A stretch of DNA of 64,000 nt from positions 193,475-257,474 of the forward strand of contig CAWJVM010000005.1 in assembly GCA_963846315.1 (NCBI GenBank), given 5' to 3'. Below the pieces are notes generated by a model. The model searched no databases. It worked only from the letters and a program-made list of their open reading frames with translations, and was not told the origin of the DNA. The DNA is from RPQJ01 sp963846315. Its GTDB lineage: Bacteria; Pseudomonadota; Gammaproteobacteria; Steroidobacterales; Steroidobacteraceae. Every line of letters begins with the position of its first letter. The first letter of the stretch is position 1. This document shows, in pieces, positions 16,534 to 26,600 of the stretch. A program made the position numbers and the translations under genes.

Positions 16534-17553
16534 CTAGGCCGCCTCACGGAACATCCGCAGCGAGTCCCGCAGGACGTCGGCGCCGGCACCGGGCAGGATC
16601 GCGTGCTCCGTCAGGTAGCGGCGCCAGGCGCGGGCGTTCGGCAGCCCCGCGAAGAGCCCCTGGACGTGACGCAGCATCAACGGCAATCGATGACCGGACC
16701 CGAGCATGCGATCGACGTACTCGGCGTAGCGTTCCACCACCTCCTCGCGCGCAGGCGGCATGAAACCAGGGCCGAGGAATTGCGCGTCGAGTTCCGCGAG
16801 CAGGTACGGCTCGTGATAAATCTGCCGGCCGAGCATCACGCCATCGAACTTCGGCAACCAGGCGCCGACCTCGCGCGCAGTCTTGAGGCCGCCGTTCAGG
16901 ATCACCGTGAGTTCCGGGTGCTCGCGCTTGAGTCGCTCCGGCACGTCATAGCGCAGTGGCGGGATCTCGCGGTTCTCTTTCGGCGTGAGCCCCTGCAGGA
17001 TGGCGTTGCGGGCGTGCACGACGAAGACGTCGACGCCCGCCTTCTGCACGGCCAGCACGAACCACTCGAAGAAACCGTAGTCCTCGAGTTCATCGATGCC
17101 GATCCGGCATTTCACGGTGACGGGGATGCTCACCGCCTCGCGCATGGCGATCATGCACTCGGCCACGATCTCGGGCTCGGCCATCAGGCACGCGCCGAAA
17201 CTGCCACTCTGCACGCGCTCGCTCGGGCAGCCGACATTCAAGTTGATCTCGTAGTAGCCGTACTGCTCGCCAATCTTCGCGGCCTTGGCGAGCAACTTCG
17301 GATCGGAACCGCCAAGCTGCAGCGCGACCGGATGCTCGAAGTGGTCGAACCCCAGCAGGCGGTCGAGGTGGCCGTGAACCAGCGCGTGCGCGGTCACCAT
17401 TTCCGTGTACAGCAGCGAACGCGGACTCAACAGCCGCAGCAGGTAGCGGCAGTGCCGATCGGTGTAGTCCATCATCGGCGCCACGCAAAGGCGACGGTCG
17501 AGTGTCGGCCGCGATAAGGAACTGGCAGGAACGAGCGATGGAAGCAAGGGCAC
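16534..17553 (-). CDS. dusA: tRNA-dihydrouridine(20/20a) synthase DusA
   Basis: FMN enzyme that reduces U20/U20a in the tRNA D-loop, 339 residues. TIM barrel with RRLCVAPMMDYTDRHCR at the N terminus, the active-site Cys C109 in NLNVGCPSERVQSGSFGACL (the VQSGSFGA stretch is typical for DusA), then PVTVKCRIGID, FVVHARNAILQGL and VILNGGL. GTG start. It lies back to back with the autotransporter end, with no sign of an operon. Confidence 0.94.
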   Translation of the reverse strand: MPLLPSLVPASSLSRPTLDRRLCVAPMMDYTDRHCRYLLRLLSPRSLLYTEMVTAHALVHGHLDRLLGFDHFEHPVALQLGGSDPKLLAKAAKIGEQYGYYEINLNVGCPSERVQSGSFGACLMAEPEIVAECMIAMREAVSIPVTVKCRIGIDELEDYGFFEWFVLAVQKAGVDVFVVHARNAILQGLTPKENREIPPLRYDVPERLKREHPELTVILNGGLKTAREVGAWLPKFDGVMLGRQIYHEPYLLAELDAQFLGPGFMPPAREEVVERYAEYVDRMLGSGHRLPLMLRHVQGLFAGLPNARAWRRYLTEHAILPGAGADVLRDSLRMFREAA

Positions 17554-17628
17554 GAATGCGGCAGCCGAAGGAGTCGGGCTGCGTAGTTTACTGATTTGCT
17601 TCCATCGCTCCAGTGGGCTGCACGCTCC

Positions 17629-20600
17629 TCAGTGCAGCGGGATCACGACGCGCACCGTCCCGGCGTCGCTGTCACGCAGGTCGGAGCGTTGCGCCCCATA
17701 CGACAGGCTGAAGGTGTAGCGATCACCGCCGATCAGCTCGAAACCACCCTCCGCGAGCCAGTGCAGGTCGTCGAGGTCGGACCCGACCTGCATCATCGAG
17801 GCGTCGCCCGGGGCGGCGACGAGCCCGGCGCTCACTTCCGTCATCGGGTCGGTCAGGTAATAGAGCGCGGCGAAGCGTGCATACAGTCGCAGGACCTTGT
17901 CACCGGTGTAGTTGACGGTGAAACCGGCGTCGATCGCCGGCTCGAGCCATGCACTCGTCTCGTCGTCGCCTGCAAGCCGGAGTTCCTGTCCGTCCGCCCC
18001 GTGCTCCTGCATTTGCTCGCCCCGCAGGTGCGCAACGCCCAGGTTCAACGCGGGAGCCAGGCGCCACGCACCGAGGTCGAAAGCGTGCGTCACGTCGGCA
18101 ACGCCCGCGATGAACGGTACATCGCGGTTACCGCGCGCAACGACCGGTTCCGTCACGTCGATCTGCCTGCGGACGGACTGGCCACTGTTGCCGAGGGTCA
18201 GCGTGCCACCGATCGACGTGGCACCGTAGGCCTTCCGGCCTTCGAAGCCGGCCTGGAACAACGTTGTCTCGCCGCGCCAGCGGCCGTCGAAGCCCGCGGA
18301 ATTGTTGTGCTCGAAGCCCGCGGCGAGGCCGTAAGTCCAGTCATTGTCGCCACTCTTCTGTCGCCCCAGCGAGAGGCGGCGCGCGGTCTCGTAGGTTGCC
18401 GGGAAGCCGGCAGCCTCGTCACGATTCGAAGCATCGACGTCGAACCGCATCCACACGCAATCGTCGCCCCCGCTGGCGGACGTCGTCGCACCACAATCAC
18501 TCACGACGCGCGCAAAGCGCTGCACGCTGCCGAGCGTCAGCGCCTGTTGCTCCGCATAGAACTCGGGCCCCAGTTGCGTCAGCAGCAGGCTGTACGGTGC
18601 GAGTTCCGTCTGCGCGACGAGCGACTCGATAGTGTCGCCGAGGATCGGCGCGCTGCCCGCTGCCTGCACGCGGTTCAGGTAACTGCCGACCTCCCGACGA
18701 TTGCCCAGCAGCCCGTCGGGTGCGAAGTCGACCGAGTACGCGAGCACGGAGGAGTTCGCCGTGGGCTGCAGCAACTGATAGCCGATGACGATGGACTCAG
18801 GCGCCTGCAGCGTGAGTCCATGGTCAACCAGGCCGCCCGCGCCCTGAAACAGCGTCTTTTCGTGGTCGCCCGGCTTCACGGCATAAACGTTCAGGACCGC
18901 AACCTGCACCGTGCCGTCAAGCTCGACGGTACCCGTCGCTGACAGCGAGTCCACCGCATCGGCGGCGAAGTCGAGGTCGAAGTCCGCGATGCCGGTCGCC
19001 GTCTGCCCGAAGCTGCCGCTAAGGTTCGTGGTGACGACCTCGCCGTTGGCACCCGGGGCGAACAAGCCGCGCTGCAGCAGCATTCCGTCCGTCGAACCCA
19101 GGTTGAACGTGGCGCCCGCATAGAGCGACGCACCCACCTCATTGTCGAAGCGATTGAGTCCGGTGCCCAAGTCGACATTGCCGAGCACGACTCCGACGTT
19201 GGCGATCGAGTCATCACCGGCGCCGCCCTTCAATGCGAGGCCGGTCACGCCTGACAGCGTCAGCACCGAGCCCGCGTTGGCCAATGAATTGGCTGCACCG
19301 CCATCGAACTGTACGCCGATGCCATCGATGCCGCCGACAACGGCGAAGCCACTGCCGAGCGTCACGTCGATGTCGCCCGCGCCGTCGCGGCCCGCACTCT
19401 GGACGAACACGGCGACGGAACCATCGCCGAGCGCCGCGACATTGCCCTGAAGGTCGAGCACTACGTTGCCACCCTGCCCGGCGCCACCGGCGCTGCCTGC
19501 GAACTCGCCGTCGACGAAGCCGCCGCCGCCACCGAGGCTCTGGGCCACGAGGCCGTAGGCGTCCACACCGCCCGTCAGGACGTCGCCTTGCTGCGTATAG
19601 CGGATTGCGCCGCCATCGCCCGCATTGGACGCCGACGTCGTCACAGACACCTTGCCGGCGTCGGTGAATACGGCGCCGCCACCGCCACCAATGGACTGCA
19701 GGAACACGCCATGGGCCTTGGCGCCCGTCGTGGACACGTTGCCCCGGTTCGCAAACTCGACGCTGCCCGCGTCGCCGCTCGCACTGGCCATGCCACCGAT
19801 CGTTACGTCGACCGAGTCGACGCCGATCACCGTCGCGCCACCGCCGCCGCCACCGATGCTTTGCAACACGATGCCGGACGCGTGATCAGCGCGCGTGGAA
19901 GTGTCGCCCGTCAGTTGCAGTGCGACCGAAGCGCCATCGAGGCCAGCACCTGCAACGCCGCCAAGGCGGACGGAGGCCGTCGGCTGCACTGCCGGCTTAC
20001 CTGACGCGCTCGCGGTAGTCGCATCACCTGCCACACGGTACGTCAGCAGGCCGCCGCCACCGCCAACGCTCTGCAGCAGCACGCCATGCGCCGCAACACC
20101 GCTGGTTGCTACCGAGCCCAGTTGCTGGTGCGTCACGGCCGCGCCGCTTTCGTCGTTGCCCAGCATTCCGCCGAGCGAGAATTCCGCCGCGCCTAGCGTA
20201 CCGGCCGCCGCGTTCACCGCGACGTTCGCGCGCCCGCCACCGCCGCCAATCGATTGCAGCATCACGCCGAGCGTGTTTGCGCCTTCGGTGAGGACGTCGC
20301 CGTCGTGTCGGCTCGCGATCTCACCGCCGAGGTTCGCCAGTCCCTGCTGGCCGCCGAGCGACGAGCGCAAAGTAAACGGCTGGTTGCTTCCCGTGCCGTT
20401 GTCGACGATCCCGAGGTTCACGTCGATCGTGCCGCCGCCACCGCCAACCGCCTGTGCGCTGTTGGCAACGCCGTCGTCGCCGGCAACGCCGAAGTCGCCC
20501 GTGTAGTCGAGTGCGGTGCGCCCGGCACTGGAATCACGCGTGCCGACGCCGCCGACGTGAAACTCGATGACTGGCGCCGCCTGGCTGGTCGCCTGGGCCG

Positions 20601-23600
20601 ATGCGTTCGACGTCTTCAACAAGTCGGGGATCAGATCCGCGGGATCGAAACTCGTGATGCCCGAGAAGTCGAGCGCGACGTGCCCGCCGCCGCCGTTGAT
20701 GTTTTCGACGGCCACCGCGCGTGAGTTGCGGCCGAGCACGACGATGTCGCCCTGCTGCACGACGGTCGCGGTACCTGCCTGGCCGCCTTCGCCGCCCGTG
20801 ACACCGGCGACGCCGAGGCCGCCGAGGGTTGCCGACAGTGCACCTGCGATGCGGGTGCTCATCGCGCCGCTGGTGAGACCGATGCTGATGCCGGCATCGC
20901 CGCCGCCACCGCCAGTCGTCTGCGCATAGATGCCGTGCGAACGGTCACCACGCGTGACGATGCTGCCGGTGTTCGTGACGGTCACGTTGCCGGCATTGCC
21001 GCCCGTGCCGCCGGCGCCGCCGAGCGCGACCAGCGGGGTCTTGTCCGCCGTGCCGGAACCAATGACTGCGTTGACTGCGAGCGTGAGCCCGCCGTTGCCG
21101 CCGCCACCGCCGGTCGACTGCGCGAACACGCCATGCGCGTCCGCACCGAGCGTCTCGATACTGCCCGCGTTCGCGACGCTCACCGCGCCGCCCGTCGCGC
21201 CTTCGCCACCCTTGCCGCCGATGTTGATGCCGATCGACGTCGAACTCATTCCGCCCGTCAGGTTGGCCGAGATGATCGAACTGCCGTTGCCGCCGCCGCC
21301 GCCAAGGCTCTGCGCAAAGATTCCGTGCGCCCGCGCGCCTTCGGTCAGGACCACGCCACCGGTGCCGTCGGCACGCCTGGCATTGGTCACGGTGACGGTG
21401 CCGCCGGTGCCGCCCTTGCCGCCTTCGGTGCCGATGTTGATCAGCGCAGTGGTCGAACTCGATGCTGCACCGATCACATCGGCACGCAGGTTGAGGATCA
21501 GGCCGGCATCGCCGCCGCTGCCGCCGAGGCTCTGCGCGCGGATGCCGATCGAATCCGCGCCGAGCGTGTGCAAGACACCAGTGTTCGTGACCGTGACCGC
21601 CTGGCCGTCGCTGCTGTCGCCGCCCAGACCGCCGACGTCGATCGTGAGCGCACGCACGTTGGTACCGCGCGTCAGCACTTCGTCGATGACCGCACCGCCC
21701 TGTCCGCCGCCGCCGCCGGTCGACTGTGCGTTGATGCCGTAGGCCTTCGCGCCCTGGGTGAGGATGGAACCCGAGTTCGTGACAGTGACCGTGTCCGCGT
21801 CGGCGCCGATGCCGCCGCTGCCGCCCACCGAAAGATTGATCGTCGTGCTCGTGCTCTTGCTCGCCGCGCCGACCAGGTTGAACGCCGTCGCGCCGGAGTT
21901 GCCACCGACGCCGCCGCCACCGCCGATCGATTGCGCAAAGATGCCGTGTGCGCCTGCGCCGGCCGTGACGAGTGTTGCGCCGTTGTCGACGAGGACCGTG
22001 CCCCCGAGCGCGCCAGTGCCGCCCGTGCCGCCGACGCCCAGGCTGAAGGCAAAGCCGTCTTCGGCAATCTTGCTGCCGGCGCCGCCGCCGACACCGCCAC
22101 CGCCGCCGACGCTCTGCGCCTGGATTGCGTGCGCTTCCTTGCCTGCGGTCGTGATCGAGCCACTCGCCGTCACTTCGACGTCGCCGGCCTCGCCACCCTT
22201 GCCGCCTTCGAGACCGACCTGCATCTCGACCGCCACGTCCGTGGCCTCGTCCTTGCCTTCCTTGCCCTTCGACTCGAACTCGAAGCCGAGTTCGAACGTG
22301 CCACTCTTGCCGCCGCCATTGCCGACGCTCTGCGCAAAGATACCGACCGCGCGGTTGCCGCCCGTCTGCAGCGCACCAGCGGAGGTGACGTCGACGTTGC
22401 CGCCGAGCCCACCCTCGCCGCCCTTGCGGCCGATGCTCAGGTCGAGCGAACCGCTGGTCTCGAACGTGGTGATGCTGTTCTCGTCGACATTGCCGCCGCC
22501 GCCACCGACGCTCTGCGCGAAGATCGCCGAGGAGTCGTCACCCGCCGTCAGGATCGTGCCGGCATGGTCGACCGTGACGAGCTTGCCATCGCCACCTTCA
22601 CCCGGTCCGCCGCCGACTGCGACGTTGAGGCCCTTCGCACCCTGCGCGTAGGCAAAGCCCAGGTTGATCGCGGCATTGCCGCCACCGCCGCCGATCGACT
22701 GCGCGAGGATGCCGTCGCTGTTGCGGCCGTCCGTCTGGATCTGCCCGACGTGCTGCACGCTGACTTCGTTGCCGTGACCTGGATCGCCACCACCGCCGCC
22801 CACGGCCACCATGATCTCGCTGCCACCCTGCTTGCCTTCGCCCTCGAGGCGGCCCTCGAGCACGAGGTTCGCGCCCGCATTGCCACCGCCGCCGCCGATC
22901 GACTGCGCGGTGAGGCCATTCGCCGAGTCGCCTGCGGTAACGATGAAGCTCGCGGCATTCGTGCCTCGCAGCACCGTCACCTTGCCCGCATCGCCGCCAC
23001 CACTGCCGGTGCCGCCGACGCCGATCGCCACGGGGCTGCCCTTCGGCGCGAGCACGCCGGTTAGGTTCGCGCCGCCGTTGCCGCCGCCACCGCCGATGCT
23101 CTGCGCGAGAATGCCGTTCGCTCGCTCGAGGAAATCGAGCGCGGCGCGTTCCTCGGGCTTCAGATCTGCGCCTGCTGGCGCGGCCATACCGCCATCGACG
23201 ACAATCGCGCCGTCGCTGGTCAACGTAACGGCCTGCGCATTGGCACCTTTGCCGCCGCTGCCGCCGACGCCGATCGCGACCGTGTAGCCCTTGCCGGAAT
23301 TGAGGTTGCCGGACACGTTCAGGCCGCCGTTGCCACCGCCGCCCGCGATGCTCTGTGCCAGCACGCCGATGCCGCCGGCGCCTGTGACCGTGATCGCCCC
23401 GGACTGGTTCGCGATCACCTCACCACTGCGATTGCCCTCGCCGCCGAAGCCGCCGAGGCCGAACACGAGCGAACTCGCAGACGTCGAGCCCGACGCGCGG
23501 ATACCGCCGCTGATATTGAAGCCGCCGTTGCCGCCGCGTCCGCCGATGGACTGCGCGAGGAAGCCGATCGCGCCTTCGCCCGTCGCCGTGACGTTCGAGT

Positions 23601-26600
23601 TCACGGTCGCGTCGACCTTCTGGCCGAGACCACCCTTGCCGCCGAATCCACCGACGCCAAGCGTGATCTGGCCGTTCGTCGTCGCGCCGCCCGAGACGTT
23701 GGCGCCACCATTGCCGCCGCCACCGCCGATCGACTGCGCGATCACGCCGGAGCGCTCGTCGCCCATCGCCGTAACCTGGGCGGCATTGACTGTGAGCAGG
23801 ACTTCGCCTGCGTCGCCGCCTTCGCCCGCGAAACCGCCGACGCCAAAATTGAGCCCCATGCCCTTGCCGGAGCCGCCGCCGGTGAGCGACATGCCGCCGC
23901 TCACGTTGGTCGCGCCATTGCCGCCCGAGCCGCCGATGCTCTGCACGACGATGCCGTTCGAGCCGTTCTCGCGCTGTGTGCGCGTGACGCCGTCCTCGAC
24001 GACCTGCGTGACGCGCTCGAGACCGAGTGCGAGCACATTGCCCGTCACGTGCGCGGTGACGTCGTCCGCCGCGCCACCGCCGCCGCCGAAGCCGCCGAGC
24101 CCGAACGACAGCGAGATCGCGTCCTTCGTCGACGAAGCCGACACTGCGCCCGAAACGTTGATGCCACCGCTGCCGCCGCCGCCACCAACGCTCTGCACGA
24201 CGATGCCGTCCGCGTTGGTGCCGTCGGTCTGTGTCGCGCCCGTGCGAGTCAGGAAAACTTCACCGCCTTTGCCGCCGCCCGCACCAAAGCCGCCGATGCC
24301 GATCGACGCTGCCGCACCGCTGTCCGCAGACAGATCGAGCGAGCCCGAGACATTGAGGCCGCCGTTGCCGCCACCGCCGCCGATGCTCTGGGCGATCACG
24401 CCCGTGGCATCGTCACCCGTGGTAGTGACTGTGCCGAGCACGGTGCCCGTGACCAGCTTTGCTTCGCCACCGACGTCGCCCGAGCCGCCGACACCGACCG
24501 CAACGGAACCGCCGAGTTCTTTCGACGCGCGCACGCTGCCTGAAACGTTGATGCCGCCGCTGCCACCGCCGCCGCCGACGCTTTGCAGCAGCACGCCCGT
24601 GGCACGATCGCCTGCGGTCGTCACGTTCGCGTCGACGTAGCCGAGCACTTCACCGCCCGCGCCACCGCCGCCGCCTGAACCACCGACGCCGACTGCGACC
24701 GACCCGGAACCCGACTTGGTCGCGGTCACGCTACCGGCCACGTTGAGGCCGCCCGTGCCGCCGCCGCCACCAATGCTCTGCATGATGATCGCAGTCGCGT
24801 CCGCGCCGCGAGTGATCACGGTGCCTGCGACGTCCGCGTCGACCAGACCGCCGCCGCCGCCATCGCCGCCCGCGCCGCCGACACCGACCGAGACCGCACC
24901 ACCCACGCCGGCGGACGCCGTGATGCCGCCGCTCACGTTGAAGCCACCGTTGCCACCGCCGCCACCGAGACTCTGCGCGACAAATGCATTCGAGCGCGCG
25001 CCGGTCGTCTCGATCATGCCTGCGCTGGCGGCCGTCACTGTGTTACCCGCACCGGCGCCGCCGCCGGAACCGCCGACACCAACGGACACGCCGCCGCTGC
25101 CCTTGGTCGAGGCCGCGATATTGCCCGCTACGTTGAACGCGCCGTTGCCACCACCGCCGCCGACGCTCTGGAACACGATCGCATCCGCGTCGTCGCCTTG
25201 CGTCTGCGCGTGACCCGCGTATTCGCCCGTGACCGTATCTGCGCCGCCACCATCGCCGCCTGAACCGCCGACACCCACCGACACTGCGCCGCTGCCGGCG
25301 CCGGAACCGGCAATCGAGCCGGAGACGTTGAAACCACCGTTGCCGCCGCTGCCGCCGACGCTCTGCGCGAGCAGGCCGCCCGACCGCGCCATCGTCGTCG
25401 TGATGTCTCCATCGATGTCGACGATCACTTTGCCGCCCGTGCCGGCGCCACCGCCTGAGCCACCCACGCCAACCGCGACGGCACCGCTGGCCGAACCTGC
25501 GCCCGCCACCGACGCCGACACGTTGAAGCCACCGTTGCCACCGCTGCCGCCGACCGCCTGCAGCACGATCGCCGTCGCGTCCGTGCCCTCGGTCGTGACG
25601 TCGCCGAGCCAGGTCGCATCGACCTTGCCGGCATTGCCGCCTGCGCCACCGACGCCGCCCACGCCGACCGCGACCGCGCCCGCGGCCGTGCCGCCGCCTG
25701 CCGCGGACACCGCGACGCTGAAGCCGCCATTGCCGCCACTGCCACCGACGCTCTGCGCAACGATGCCTTCCGCCAGCATGTTCCTGGTGTGAATGTCACC
25801 GCCACCGTCGAGCGTGACTGTGTTGCCGACGCCACCCGAACCGCCGGCACCGGCGACACCGACGCCAACCGATACGCCGACCGTCTCGCCGGCCGCCGCA
25901 GCAAACGACACCGCGAAGCCGCCATTGCCGCCGCCACCGCCGACGCTTTGCGCGACGATGCCGTCCGCGTCCACGCCTTCGGTCAGGATCTGCGTGTCAC
26001 CGAGCACTTTGACTTCACCGCCATCGCCGCCAACGCCGCCCTGGCCGCCGATCGCGACCGAGACGCCCGCGACGTAGCCGACGGTGGCCTGAATCGCGAA
26101 GCCGCCGTTGCCGCCGCCGCCGCCCACGCTCTGCGCGAGGATGCCTTTGGAGCGATCACCGGTCGTGTGGATATACGGATCGAGCGCGGTCGGCACGCCG
26201 CCGAGATCGATCATACGTTCGTTGGACTGGATCGTGACCAGCTTGCCCGCGCCGCCGCCCGCGCCGGAACCGCCGATGCCGACGCCCACGAACGCGGATG
26301 CCGAAGCACTGTTGCCACCGTTGCCGCCACCGCCACCGATCGACTGCGCAAGGATGCCGTGCGAGTCGGCGCCGAGCGTTTCGAGGACGCCCTCGTTCGT
26401 CAATGTGACCAGGCCCGCATCGCCGCCACCCGCACCGTTGCCACCGATCGTAAGCATCGCACCGCCACTGGTACCGCCGCTGCCGCCGCCACCGCCGATG
26501 CTCTGCGCCTCGATCGCGCTCGACATGCGACCGTCGGTCGTGATCGTGCCGTCGTTGACGATCGTGACGAGATTGCCGGCGCTGCCGACGCTGCCCGTGC

